From: Candidatus Competibacteraceae bacterium
GTDB taxonomy: Bacteria; Pseudomonadota; Gammaproteobacteria; Competibacterales; Competibacteraceae
DNA: 64,000 bases
Reading direction: 5' to 3'
Assembly: GCA_016713505.1 (NCBI GenBank)
Contig: JADJPA010000001.1
Span: 2,059,501 to 2,123,500, forward strand
The translations under genes were made by a program, and so were the position numbers. This document shows, one piece after another, positions 25,283 to 34,865 of the stretch; the first letter of the stretch is position 1, and each line of letters starts with the position of its first letter. Below the pieces are notes generated by a model. It did not search any database and was not told the DNA's origin. It saw nothing but the letters and a program-made list of their open reading frames with translations.

Positions 25283-26341
25283 ATGTCGCAAGCGGTCACT
25301 TTCCTACCTGCCGAATGGGCGCCTCAAGACGCCATCCTGCTGACTTGGCCGCACGCCGATAGCGACTGGCGGCATTGTTTGAGTCAGGCGGATCGAACCT
25401 TCGCGGTCTTGGCCGCCGCCATCAGCCGCCACCAAACCGCCGCCATTGGCTGTCGCGATGACGGCCATCGCCAGCACGTCCACGATCTGTTGCACGCCGC
25501 CGGCGCCGATTTCGCCCGCTGCCGCTTATTCACCGTAGCGTCCAACGACATCTGGGCGCGCGACCACGGTCCGATCGCGATTTATCGGAACGGTCAGCCG
25601 GTGTTGCTGGATTTCCGCTTCAACGGCTGGGGCGGCAAATTCCCGCATGAGCTCGACGACCGAATCACCGTTCGGCTGCACGCGCTGGGAGCGTTTGGCG
25701 CGACCCCGCTGGAACCTGTCGACTTGATTCTGGAAGGCGGCAGCATCGAAACCGATGGCGCAGGCACGCTGCTGACCACCACTCAATGCTTGCTGAACCC
25801 CAACCGCAACGGGCTGGATCGCGCGACGCTGGAGCAACGGCTCGGTGAAATGCTGGGTATCAACCGTTATTTGTGGCTGGAAAACGGTTATTTGCTCGGC
25901 GATGACACCGACAGCCACATCGATACGCTGGCCCGCTTTTGCGATGCCCGCACTCTTGCTTATCAGGGCTGCACCGATCCGACCGACCCCCATTACGCAG
26001 CGCTACAGGCGATGGCGGAAGAGTTACGGAGCTTTCGCACCGCCAGCGGCGAACCCTACCGCTTGATCGAACTGCCGCTGCCCGCCGCCCGGCACGACGA
26101 GCGCGGCAACCGCCTGCCCGCCGGTTACGCCAATTTCTTGATCGTGAACGGCGCGGTGCTGGTGCCGGCCTACGGCGATCCGTTGGATGCGGTGGCGCTG
26201 GAGCGCTTGAGCGGTTGTTTCCCGAACCATGAAATCAAGGGCGTGCCATGCGCCACGCTGGTCCGCCAGGGCGGCAGCCTGCACTGCGCGACCATGCAGT
26301 TGCCAGCCGGGGTGATGCCGGCCGCCGCTAATCCGGCATAA
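25283..26341 (+). CDS. Agmatine deiminase / peptidyl-arginine deiminase family protein
   Basis: The 352-aa guanidine-modifying enzyme has the family landmarks PAEWAPQDAILLTWPHADSDWR, NDIWARDHGPIAIY, FRFNGWGGKF, LILEGGSIETDGAGTLLTT, and a C-terminal QGGSLHCATMQLP with the nucleophilic cysteine. It likely hydrolyses agmatine to N-carbamoylputrescine for polyamine synthesis. No N-carbamoylputrescine amidase gene is adjacent, although the two are often paired. The ATG at 25283 follows GGGAAC. Its 3' end overlaps convergent hemW by 14 nt. Confidence 0.9.
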   Translation: MSQAVTFLPAEWAPQDAILLTWPHADSDWRHCLSQADRTFAVLAAAISRHQTAAIGCRDDGHRQHVHDLLHAAGADFARCRLFTVASNDIWARDHGPIAIYRNGQPVLLDFRFNGWGGKFPHELDDRITVRLHALGAFGATPLEPVDLILEGGSIETDGAGTLLTTTQCLLNPNRNGLDRATLEQRLGEMLGINRYLWLENGYLLGDDTDSHIDTLARFCDARTLAYQGCTDPTDPHYAALQAMAEELRSFRTASGEPYRLIELPLPAARHDERGNRLPAGYANFLIVNGAVLVPAYGDPLDAVALERLSGCFPNHEIKGVPCATLVRQGGSLHCATMQLPAGVMPAAANPA

Positions 26342-27530
26342 ATCGTTGCAATACCTCGTTCAAGAACCGCAGACCCAACGCGGTCGGCTGCAAGCGTTGC
26401 GCAGCGGCTTCCAACAACCCACACGCCCGCGCCTGACTCAATGCCGGCTCCAGGACATTCAACGACAAGCCAGTACGTTCACCGAATAATTCAGCCCGCA
26501 CACCCTCGACCAGCCTTAAAGCGTTCATCAGAAATTCCACGGGCAGATCAACCGCTCGAATCAGCTCATCGCCGCCGATAGCGGCGGCTGTACCGGCTTG
26601 CTCCAGATAAGCGCGCGGGTGCTTGAGCTTCCAAAGCCGGCGAATCTGGCCGGTGGCGGGATCGCTCAGCTTGCCGTGCGCACCGGCTCCGATGCCGAGA
26701 TAATCACCGAATTTCCAGTAATTCAGATTGTGCCGGCAGCACCGACCAGCACGGGCGTACGCCGAGACCTCATAACGCTGATAGCCGTATCGAGCCAGCT
26801 CCGCTTGCGCGCGCTGCTGGATAGCGTCGCTAGTCTCATCGTCCGGCAACGGCGGTGGTGCATGATGAAACGCGGTGCTCGGTTCGATGGTCAGCTGGTA
26901 ATACGACAGATGCGCCGGCTCCAGGGCCATGGCGTTGGCGATGTCCGCCAAGGCGGATTCGACCGTCTGTGCCGGCAGGCCGAACATCAAATCCAGATTG
27001 AAATTGTCCAACCCGGCCGCGTGAGCGGCTTCAGCGGCGGCAACGGCGTCGCGGCGGTCGTGAATGCGTCCTAGCCGGCGCAACTGATCGTCGTTGAAAC
27101 TTTGTACCCCAATCGACAGCCGGTTGATGCCGATGGCCCGGAATTCGGCGAAGCGGCCCCGCTCCACCGTTCCCGGATTCGCTTCCAGGGTGATTTCCAA
27201 CTCCGGGCGCAGCGGCAGCCGGGCGCGCACGCCCGACAGCAAGCGGTCTAGCGCTTCGGCCGAGAACAAACTGGGCGTGCCGCCGCCGATAAAGACGCTG
27301 GCGATGCGCCGCCCCCACACCTGCGGCAAATCCTGCTCCAAATCCACGAGTAGCGCATCGACATAGGCGCGTTCCGGCGCCGGCCCGCGCGTTTCATGGG
27401 AATTGAAATCGCAGTAAGGGCATTTGCGGACGCACCAGGGAATATGAAGATAGAGCGTCAATGGAATCGCGCCTGTGTTTATGGCGTTATTCTCCAACAG
27501 AGTTGAAAATTGAAAGATCGAATCAAGCAA
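26328..27530 (-). CDS. hemW: HemW-like radical SAM protein (heme chaperone, formerly oxygen-independent coproporphyrinogen oxidase-like)
   Basis: The 4Fe-4S radical SAM motif CVRKCPYCDFNSH is near residue 33. GGGTPSLF, LEANPGTVE, GVQSFNDDQLRRLGRIHDR and FGLPAQT follow, and the HemW C-terminal domain completes the protein. HemW lacks coproporphyrinogen oxidase activity and is thought to transfer heme. The N-terminus has no ATG or GTG before the LYLHIPWC core. Only TTG (27530, 27497, 27461), CTG or ATA codons are available, so the true start is unresolved and I give the longest TTG. It is separated from rdgB by a plus-strand gene, although rdgB-hemW is usually contiguous. Confidence 0.88.
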   Translation of the reverse strand: MLDSIFQFSTLLENNAINTGAIPLTLYLHIPWCVRKCPYCDFNSHETRGPAPERAYVDALLVDLEQDLPQVWGRRIASVFIGGGTPSLFSAEALDRLLSGVRARLPLRPELEITLEANPGTVERGRFAEFRAIGINRLSIGVQSFNDDQLRRLGRIHDRRDAVAAAEAAHAAGLDNFNLDLMFGLPAQTVESALADIANAMALEPAHLSYYQLTIEPSTAFHHAPPPLPDDETSDAIQQRAQAELARYGYQRYEVSAYARAGRCCRHNLNYWKFGDYLGIGAGAHGKLSDPATGQIRRLWKLKHPRAYLEQAGTAAAIGGDELIRAVDLPVEFLMNALRLVEGVRAELFGERTGLSLNVLEPALSQARACGLLEAAAQRLQPTALGLRFLNEVLQRFMPD

Positions 27531-27746
27531 GTTGCGGTCTAAACGAAATTAACCGCATTTGTAAAGCAAAACCTGAAATTCCCGACAAGAAAGGAAATCA
27601 TAAATGACAAAGGACACGTTACTTATCCAATTTTGGCTATTTTTTATGCAAAAATAAAACAAAAAAAGCAGTATTTAATTCAAAATTCAATTAACATTAA
27701 CCAGTTAAATCAGATAATTCTAGAAAAGTTGTAGGGAATAACAGCC

Positions 27747-28298
27747 ATGAATCTAAATCAAGCACCTATCAAAACCTCTAAAGGCTTAGAAGAAATTGCA
27801 AAGCGTACGCACAAATTACCTGCTGAATTTCGTCAAATTCTAATTATGGTTAACGGCCAAGCCACGATAACGGAGCTTGTTAAAAAACTTTCAAAACTCG
27901 GGGAAATAGAATCTGTATTGGCACAATTGGAGATGGATGGCTTTATTGCACCCAACCCCGCCTTCACCCTACCCGAAACATCCCGTCAGCCTACTCTCAA
28001 AACCCCTCAATCACCCAGCGCCAGCGCGCAACCGCTGGACTTTCAACCGCCGCGCGATGCGGAATTCAACTTGAAAAAAGCCAAGGAATTTATCCGCTTC
28101 ATCCTGTTGGGAACCATGGGACCAACCGCCGAGCGCCGCATCAATCGCATCGAGGCCACCACCACCCCCGAGGCATTGCGCGTCGAACTCGACGCCATCC
28201 ACGATATGCTACCCAAGGTGTTGTCCAAACAGGAGGCTCAACGCGCATGGCGACAGCTGGAACCGCTCATGGTCTCGATCAGCACGCCACCGCTCTAA
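27747..28298 (+). CDS. Hypothetical protein, winged-helix-like N-terminus
   Basis: The 183-aa protein has a short helical N-terminal region (LPAEFRQILIMVNGQATITELVKKLSKLGEIESVLAQLEMDGFI), probably a small winged-helix or PATAN-like fold. A Pro/Ser/Thr-rich linker (about 75-100) and a helical C-terminal domain (KKAKEFIRFILLGTMGPTAERRINRIEA) follow. I do not recognise the family. The first 250 nt and the 216-bp upstream region are clearly AT-rich compared with neighbours, while the 3' half has normal GC. It sits between rdgB and hemW on the opposite strand, interrupting an otherwise common minus-strand cluster, and overlaps rdgB by 4 nt. Confidence 0.75.
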   Translation: MNLNQAPIKTSKGLEEIAKRTHKLPAEFRQILIMVNGQATITELVKKLSKLGEIESVLAQLEMDGFIAPNPAFTLPETSRQPTLKTPQSPSASAQPLDFQPPRDAEFNLKKAKEFIRFILLGTMGPTAERRINRIEATTTPEALRVELDAIHDMLPKVLSKQEAQRAWRQLEPLMVSISTPPL

Positions 28299-28897
28299 CC
28301 CGCATCCCTATCGTCTAAATGCTGGCGCAAAAGCGCCAAGGCTCGCCCGCGATGGCTGAGCCGATTCTTGACGGCGGGTTTCAGCTCGGCGGCGCTCAAC
28401 CGTTCGCCGGGGACGAAAAAGATCGGATCGTAACCGAAACCACCCGCGCCGCGCGGTTCGGTCAGCACCGCCCCTTCCCAACTGGCCTGGCAGATCAGCG
28501 GCATCGGATCAGCGGGATGGCGCAGCAGCACCAGCGCGCAAACGAAGCGGGCACCGCGCTGTCCCGCCGGCACGCCGGCCAGCTCGGTCAACAGTTTTTC
28601 GATGTTGGCGCGATCATCGGTGCCGGAACCGGCGTAACGGGCCGAATAGATGCCCGGCGCGCCGCCGAGCGCGTCCACCACCAAGCCGGAATCGTCGGCC
28701 AGCGCTGGCAATCCGGTGTGTCGCGCGGCGTTGCGGGCCTTGAGCAGCGCATTCTCGACAAAGGTGAGGCCGGTTTCTTCCACCTCGGGCACGCCATAGT
28801 CCGACTGCGGGACAATCTCCAGATCGAAACCCGCCAGGACGGCGTTGAACTCCCGAACCTTACCGGGATTGCCGGTCGCCAGAACGATTTTGCGCAT
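28295..28897 (-). CDS. rdgB: dITP/XTP pyrophosphatase RdgB
   Basis: The 200-aa HAM1/RdgB enzyme removes dITP, XTP and related nucleotides from the pool. Seen: IVLATGNPGKVREF, the substrate/metal region ETGLTFVENALLKARNAA, ALADDSGLVVDALGGAPGIYSARYAG, and FGYDPIFFVP with SHRGRAL near the end. It lies 21 bp after rph, the conserved rph-rdgB pair. Confidence 0.95.
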   Translation of the reverse strand: MRKIVLATGNPGKVREFNAVLAGFDLEIVPQSDYGVPEVEETGLTFVENALLKARNAARHTGLPALADDSGLVVDALGGAPGIYSARYAGSGTDDRANIEKLLTELAGVPAGQRGARFVCALVLLRHPADPMPLICQASWEGAVLTEPRGAGGFGYDPIFFVPGERLSAAELKPAVKNRLSHRGRALALLRQHLDDRDAG

Positions 28898-28918
28898 TGA
28901 AAAACCTCTCCCGCGCGC

Positions 28919-29641
<723 letters not shown>

Positions 29642-29817
29642 GGTGGGATTTCCGAGGTCGATAAGAGGGATGGGGGGCGAACTATAGCAGAACCCATCTG
29701 CCCGGCAGGATACAATGCGTGGGATGTAGCCGGCGGCGACGGAAAAAACCGGCGCGGACGCGCCACGATAGCCAATAGCGCCTAAGCTTACCAAATCACC
29801 AATGTTGAGGTTACGCC

Positions 29818-30684
29818 ATGTTACGCAGCATGACCGCTTTCGCGCGCCAGGAACAAGCCAGCACCTGGGGTACGATGATCTGGGAACTGCGCTCGGTGAA
29901 TCACCGCTATCTGGAAACCACCGTGCGCCTGCCCGAAGCGCTGCGCGGGCTGGAATCGCTGGTGCGCGAGCGCATCGCGGCCGCGCTCGGCCGGGGCAAG
30001 GTGGAATGCAACCTCAAGCTGCAAACCACCGGCGCGGGCCTGACCGCCATCACCCTGAATCATTCGCTGGTCGCGCGCTTGCTCGAAATCGCGGGCGAAG
30101 TGGAGCACATGATCGGGCCGGGCACCGGCTTGAAATTGGGCGATGTGCTGCGCTGGCCGGGTGTGGTCAACGAGGTCGAGCCGGATTTGGACGATATCAA
30201 GCAGGCTTTACTGGGCTGCCTGGACGCGGCCTTGGCGGAACTGATCGCCACCCGCGAACGGGAAGGCCAACGCACCGCCGACCTGCTCCAGCAGCGTTGC
30301 GAGGCGATTCGAACCCAGGTCCAGCGGGTGCGCGCCCGCCGGCCCGAAGTGCAAGCCCGCTGGCGCGACAAGCTGTCGAGCCGGCTGGCGGATATCCCCA
30401 CTGAGGCTGATCCCGGCCGATTGGAGCAGGAACTGGCGCTGATCGCCCAACGCTTGGACGTGGACGAGGAACTCGACCGGCTGGACGCCCATCTCGACGA
30501 AATTCAAGACGTGTTCGCCCGCCCCGAACCGGTCGGCCGGCGGCTGGATTTCTTGATGCAGGAGCTCAATCGCGAAGCCAATACCTTGTCTTCGAAATCC
30601 GCCGACACCGACACCACCCGCGCCGCCGTCGAACTGAAAGTGTTGATCGAGCAGATGCGCGAGCAGGTTCAGAATATCGAGTAG
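29818..30684 (+). CDS. yicC: YicC family endoribonuclease
   Basis: The 288-aa protein has the YicC signatures MLRSMTAFARQE, WELRSVNHRYLETTVRLPE, RGKVECNLKL and, at the C-terminus, GRRLDFLMQELNREANTLSSKSADTDTTRAAVELKVLIEQMREQVQNIE. E. coli YicC is a metal-dependent endoribonuclease implicated in sRNA turnover. It lies divergent from rph and upstream of gmk, a common gammaproteobacterial neighbourhood. GAGG precedes the ATG. Confidence 0.94.
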   Translation: MLRSMTAFARQEQASTWGTMIWELRSVNHRYLETTVRLPEALRGLESLVRERIAAALGRGKVECNLKLQTTGAGLTAITLNHSLVARLLEIAGEVEHMIGPGTGLKLGDVLRWPGVVNEVEPDLDDIKQALLGCLDAALAELIATREREGQRTADLLQQRCEAIRTQVQRVRARRPEVQARWRDKLSSRLADIPTEADPGRLEQELALIAQRLDVDEELDRLDAHLDEIQDVFARPEPVGRRLDFLMQELNREANTLSSKSADTDTTRAAVELKVLIEQMREQVQNIE

Positions 30685-30998
30685 GTTGATGGCGGCTTGT
30701 CGTTGACGGGCTGTTTGACGGCTTAAAGCGAAATTTGCTCGCACGTTGATCCGCCGGCAACCCGCTTCCAGGGAATTCGAAATGCGGCACCGCCCCGCCA
30801 GCGATCCGCCCGTTTCACGAGAGATGGCCACCACCGCAACAGATTCATGCTGTGCTCGCGATAAGCCTGGGAAACCTATCGCTCGCCGAGGCAAAACACG
30901 GCAAGCCCATTTGACACCGCCCAAGGAACCGCCTTCTGGCGTACTGACGATATTCAGACTACTCTAGTAAGCATTATTCGCCACTTGAGGAGACCGGC
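30685..30998. other. 314-bp intergenic region, no gene seen
   Basis: Between yicC and the 53-aa ORF I find no convincing coding sequence. A TTGACA at 30911-30916 is a possible -35, but no good -10 stands at 16-18 bp from it. The promoter of the small ORF probably lies in 30900-30985. Confidence 0.4.
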
Positions 30999-31160
30999 AT
31001 GATGACTCGCCTATCACTAGTGTTGGCTTTGTTGCTGGGCTGTGCTGGCGCCGCGCAAGCCCAGCGATACGATCAAGCGATGACCGCGCAAAGCTGGGCA
31101 GCCGATGTTCGGACCGTGAGCGCCTGCGGCCCCGGCGGCGACAAGAAAGACCCTCCTTGA
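30999..31160 (+). CDS. Small exported peptide (53-aa precursor)
   Basis: This short frame is preceded by GAGGAG with 6-nt spacing and starts MMTRLSLVLALLLGCAGAAQA, a clear Sec signal peptide. The mature part is about 32 residues, with QRYDQAMTAQSWAADVRT and a glycine-rich, lysine/proline end. A strong Rho-independent terminator begins 16 nt after the stop, so this is a monocistronic unit. A lipobox reading (LLLGC) is also possible. No family is recognised. It is too short for default gene callers and may be unannotated. Confidence 0.6.
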   Translation: MMTRLSLVLALLLGCAGAAQAQRYDQAMTAQSWAADVRTVSACGPGGDKKDPP

Positions 31161-31175
31161 CGGAACGCTCCCTCG

Positions 31176-31200
31176 AAACCCGCCGCCGGCGGGTTTTTTT
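31176..31200 (+). terminator. Rho-independent terminator after the small exported peptide gene
   Basis: AAACCCGCC, loop GCC, GGCGGGTTT forms a 9-bp stem that merges into a run of seven T. A textbook intrinsic terminator. Confidence 0.92.
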
Positions 31201-31478
31201 ATGCTGGAATGCTCGCCACATCCCGCAATCGCCGGTCCGCTGCCTGGTTTCAGCGGCTTGATTCAAGGTGCTGGCCGCCACGTCCAAACCGCGAAAAACG
31301 CCAAATCCCGACTTCGAGCCAGCAACCACGCGACGATAGAGAATCTACCCACCGACGGCGATTCATGACATTATCCAAAAGGGTTCACCGCCCCGCCAGC
31401 GAGGAAGGTGGCGCGATCGAGCCGCGTGCGTTGCTTCAACCAAACTTCCTCATTCTCCGCTGTCCAATCAATAATCCG
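31201..31478. other. Upstream region of gmk, no gene seen
   Basis: The gmk frame extends through this region, but the translation before MTTGNLYIV does not look like guanylate kinase. I see no second gene and no clear promoter hexamers. It presumably holds the gmk-rpoZ-spoT promoter. Confidence 0.4.
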
Positions 31479-32093
31479 ATGACTACCGGCAACCTGTATA
31501 TTGTTTCCGCTCCGTCGGGAGCAGGTAAAACCAGTTTGGTCAAAGGTCTGGTGGAAACCACGCCCGAAATGGCGCTCTCGGTCTCCCACACCACCCGCCC
31601 GCCCCGACCGGGCGAAGAAAACGGCCGACACTATCACTTTGTGTCCACCGCCGATTTCGATGCGATGCGCGCCGCTGGCCTGTTCCTGGAGCACGCGCGC
31701 GTGTTCGACAATTTTTATGGCACCAGCCGGACCGCCGTTTCGGCGCAGATCGACACCGGCTCGGACGTGATTCTGGAAATCGACTGGCAAGGCGCCCGGC
31801 AGGCGCGAGCGCAGCTGCCCGACAGCATGAGCATTTTCATCCTGCCGCCCTCGGTGGCCACCTTGCGAGAACGGCTGATCGGGCGCGGCCAAGACAGCAG
31901 CGGCACCATCGAGCGGCGCATGGCGGTGGCGCTGGAAGAACTGTCGCACTATGCGGAATTCGACTATCTGGTCGTCAACGATCGGTTTGCGGCCGCGCTG
32001 GACGCCTTGCGCGCCATCGTCATCGCCAACCGCCAGCGCCGGGAAAGACAATTGAAAAGGCAGGAGGGATTGCTCAGAACGCTCTTGTCTTAA
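31479..32093 (+). CDS. gmk: Guanylate kinase
   Basis: The 204-aa enzyme phosphorylates GMP to GDP. P-loop VSAPSGAGKTSLVKGL, GMP-binding VSHTTRPPRPGEENGRHYHFV, EHARVFDNFYGTSR, and VILEIDWQGARQAR are all present. The ATG at 31479 gives the normal length and start (MTTGNLYIVSAPSG). It is the first gene of gmk-rpoZ-spoT-ridA-recG, linking purine nucleotide supply to (p)ppGpp control. Confidence 0.95.
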   Translation: MTTGNLYIVSAPSGAGKTSLVKGLVETTPEMALSVSHTTRPPRPGEENGRHYHFVSTADFDAMRAAGLFLEHARVFDNFYGTSRTAVSAQIDTGSDVILEIDWQGARQARAQLPDSMSIFILPPSVATLRERLIGRGQDSSGTIERRMAVALEELSHYAEFDYLVVNDRFAAALDALRAIVIANRQRRERQLKRQEGLLRTLLS

Positions 32094-32166
32094 TTACTTG
32101 TTTTTCATTAAACTTCAAAGCTTCAATCGTTTAAAATAGCCCGCTCGCTTTTGGAGATCGCCCTGA

Positions 32167-32454
32167 ATGGCCCGCATCACCGTTGAAGACTGCCTCGACC
32201 AAGTGGACAATCGTTTCGAACTGGTGTTGATCGCCGCGCGCCGCGCCCGCGATCTGGCGCTCGGCAAGGAGGCGTTGGTTCCTTGGGAAAACGACAAGCC
32301 CACCGTCGTCGCGCTGCGCGAGCTGGCCGAGGGCAGGCTCGATCACATGCTCCAGGAAAAGTACCGTCGCCCCGTCGCTGCCCCGACCGCGCCCGATCAG
32401 CCGCCCCCCGCCGAAGCCGACAGCGATAGCGACGCCGCGGCCGAACCGGAATGA
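32167..32454 (+). CDS. rpoZ: RNA polymerase omega subunit
   Basis: The 95-aa protein begins MARITVEDCLDQVDNRFELVLIAARRARDL and has NDKPTVVALRELAEG, diagnostic of omega. A Pro/Ala/Asp-rich C-terminal tail (from about residue 68) is variable among species. Omega helps assemble beta' and forms part of ppGpp site 1, which fits its position before spoT. GGAG precedes the ATG. Confidence 0.95.
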   Translation: MARITVEDCLDQVDNRFELVLIAARRARDLALGKEALVPWENDKPTVVALRELAEGRLDHMLQEKYRRPVAAPTAPDQPPPAEADSDSDAAAEPE

Positions 32455-32492
32455 TGGCTTTCACCCTTTAACCCACCCGGAGAACACGAGCG

Positions 32493-34763
32493 ATGAGCGC
32501 GCCGTTGCGGGAAGTTCGAAACGAGCTTCAGCAGCTTCGCCCGCTGGCCGTCGATGACGATTGGCTGGACGACCTGCGGCTGCGCATCGACGATCTTTGC
32601 ACCATCGCAAGCGAATACCTGGAACAGGAGCACATCGAACAACTGCGCGAGGCTTGCTACTTCGCGGCCGAAGCTCACGCCGGCGTTTACCGCAAGAGCG
32701 GTGAACCTTACATTTTCCACCCGCTGGCCGTGGCCCGCATCCTGGCCAACGTCCGCTTCGACCACGAGACCTTGCTGGCGGCGCTGCTGCACGACGTCAT
32801 CGAAGACACTCCCTACGACAAGGAGCACATCAGCGCGTGCTTCGGGCCGGAAGTGGCCGAGCTGGTGGACGGCGTCAGCAAGTTGACCCAGATTCACTTC
32901 AATTCCAAGCTGGAAGCGCAGGCCGAGAATTTCCGCAAGATGTTCCTGGCGATGGCCAAGGATTTGCGGATCATCATGATCAAGTTGGCCGACCGCCTGC
33001 ACAACATGCGCACCCTGGGAGCCATGCGGTCGGACTCGCGCCGGCGCATCGCCCGCGAAACCCTGGAAATCTACGCCCCCATCGCCGGCCGGCTGGGCAT
33101 GAACCACTTGCGCCAGGAGCTGGAAGATCTCGGGCTGAGCCACCTCTATCCGTTCCGCTTCCGGGTCTTGCAAGAAGCGGTGCGCCGGATGAGCGGCAAC
33201 CGCCACGAGATCGTCAGCCAGATGGAAGCGCGCATCGACGCCCGGCTCCAGGAAGAAGCCATCAATGCTCGGGTCGTGGGCCGCAGCAAGCATTTATGGG
33301 GCATCTATCAGAAGATGCGCGGCAAGCTGCCGCTGCCGTTCCGGGAACCGGCGTCCGGCTCCCCAAACGAACCCGACCGCCTCTCTCCCCGCAAAAGCAA
33401 GCCCTTCCGGGATGTCTATGACGTTTATGCGGTGCGGATCATCGTCGATACCGTAGATACCTGTTACCGGGTATTGGGCGTCACGCACAATCTGTACAAG
33501 CCGATCATGGGCCGCTTCAAGGATTACATCGCCATCCCTAAGGCCAACGGCTATCAGTCGCTGCACACCGTGCTGTTCGGCCCCGGCGGCGTCCCCATCG
33601 AACTGCAAATCCGCACCGAGGACATGCACATCATGGCCGAGGTCGGCGTCGCCGCCCACTGGCGTTACAAGGCCGGCGGCGAGGGCGAAGGCGGCCACGC
33701 CCAGCAGCGCGCCCGCGAATGGTTGCGCAAGCTGCTGGACATGCAGCGCCGCGCCGGTAACCCGGTCGAATTCCTGGAAAGCGTCAAGATCGATCTGTTC
33801 CCCGACGAAATCTACGTGTTCACCCCGCGCGGCGAGATCATCGAACTGCCACGCGGCGCCACGGCGGTGGATTTCGCCTACGCCATTCATTCCGACGTCG
33901 GCAACACCTGTGTCGGCGCGCGGGTCGACCGCCGGCTGGTGCCGCTGCGCACGCCGCTGGCCACCGGCCAGACGGTCGAAGCCATCATCACGCCGACCGC
34001 CCGACCCAACCCGTCCTGGCTCAACTTCGTGGTGACCGCCAAGGCCCGCGCCAGCATCCGCCATTACCTCAAGCACCTCAAGCGCGAGGAGGCCGCCTTG
34101 CTCGGCAAGCGCTTGCTGGAAAAAGCGCTGGTCGGCCGGATCAACGGCTTGAACGAACTGCCGCTCGACCGGGTCAAGGCGCTGTTGCGAGAATTCAATC
34201 TGAGCAGTTTCGAGGAACTGTTGGCCGATATCGGCCTGGGCAGCCGCGTCGCCGCCTTGGTCGCCAAGCGCCTGTTGCCCAGCGGCGACCGCGACGAGCC
34301 GCCTTCCCCGGACGCCAGCGCCCAACCGCTGCTGATCAAGGGCACCGAAGGCGCCGTGGTCAGCTTCGGCAAATGTTGTCGGCCGTTGCCGGACGACGCC
34401 ATCATCGGCTTTCTTCATGCCGGACGCGGCATCGTCATCCATCGCGACAACTGTAAAAACGTCACCAACTACAAGAAAAACGCCGAGAAATGGATCGAGG
34501 TGGAATGGGCGCAAAACATCACGACGGACTTTCCGGTGGAATTGCGCTTGGAAGTCAGCAACAAGCGCGGCGTGCTGGCCACCATCGCCGCCGCCATTTC
34601 CGCCACCGATACCAATATCGAGACCATCAACACCGCAGAACGGGACGGAAATCTGATCACGGTATCCCTGTTGGTGAACGTGGGTGATCGCAAACAGCTC
34701 GCTCGAGTGCTGCGGCGGTTGCGGACCCTACCGGAAGTGTCGAAGGTGGCCCGGCGCGCCTAA
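32493..34763 (+). CDS. spoT: Bifunctional (p)ppGpp synthetase/hydrolase SpoT
   Basis: The 756-aa RSH protein has an N-terminal HD hydrolase domain (FHPLAVARILANV, LLHDVIEDTP with H100-D101 and E104-D105) and the synthetase domain (VYAVRIIVDTVDTCYRVLG, GRFKDYIAIPKANGYQSLHTV). The Rel motif RFKD (about residue 341) is of the RxKD type found in bifunctional enzymes, not the ExDD of RelA. TGS (IYVFTPRGEIIELPRGATAVDFAYAIH), a CC/ZFD region (FGKCCRPLPDDAIIGF) and a C-terminal ACT domain follow. It is the stringent-response alarmone balancer. Confidence 0.95.
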   Translation: MSAPLREVRNELQQLRPLAVDDDWLDDLRLRIDDLCTIASEYLEQEHIEQLREACYFAAEAHAGVYRKSGEPYIFHPLAVARILANVRFDHETLLAALLHDVIEDTPYDKEHISACFGPEVAELVDGVSKLTQIHFNSKLEAQAENFRKMFLAMAKDLRIIMIKLADRLHNMRTLGAMRSDSRRRIARETLEIYAPIAGRLGMNHLRQELEDLGLSHLYPFRFRVLQEAVRRMSGNRHEIVSQMEARIDARLQEEAINARVVGRSKHLWGIYQKMRGKLPLPFREPASGSPNEPDRLSPRKSKPFRDVYDVYAVRIIVDTVDTCYRVLGVTHNLYKPIMGRFKDYIAIPKANGYQSLHTVLFGPGGVPIELQIRTEDMHIMAEVGVAAHWRYKAGGEGEGGHAQQRAREWLRKLLDMQRRAGNPVEFLESVKIDLFPDEIYVFTPRGEIIELPRGATAVDFAYAIHSDVGNTCVGARVDRRLVPLRTPLATGQTVEAIITPTARPNPSWLNFVVTAKARASIRHYLKHLKREEAALLGKRLLEKALVGRINGLNELPLDRVKALLREFNLSSFEELLADIGLGSRVAALVAKRLLPSGDRDEPPSPDASAQPLLIKGTEGAVVSFGKCCRPLPDDAIIGFLHAGRGIVIHRDNCKNVTNYKKNAEKWIEVEWAQNITTDFPVELRLEVSNKRGVLATIAAAISATDTNIETINTAERDGNLITVSLLVNVGDRKQLARVLRRLRTLPEVSKVARRA

Positions 34764-34865
34764 GCTCACCGCCCATCGATCCGCTCCGACCTACCGAATC
34801 CGGCGCAACCTCTGTTTTTAAACCTTCCGGTGACAACCGGAAACTCTTTCGTCAGGAGCTTCCCC

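Noticed and set aside
33294..34514. 406-codon minus-strand open frame inside spoT
   Set aside because: Shadow of spoT. No ribosome site or recognisable product.
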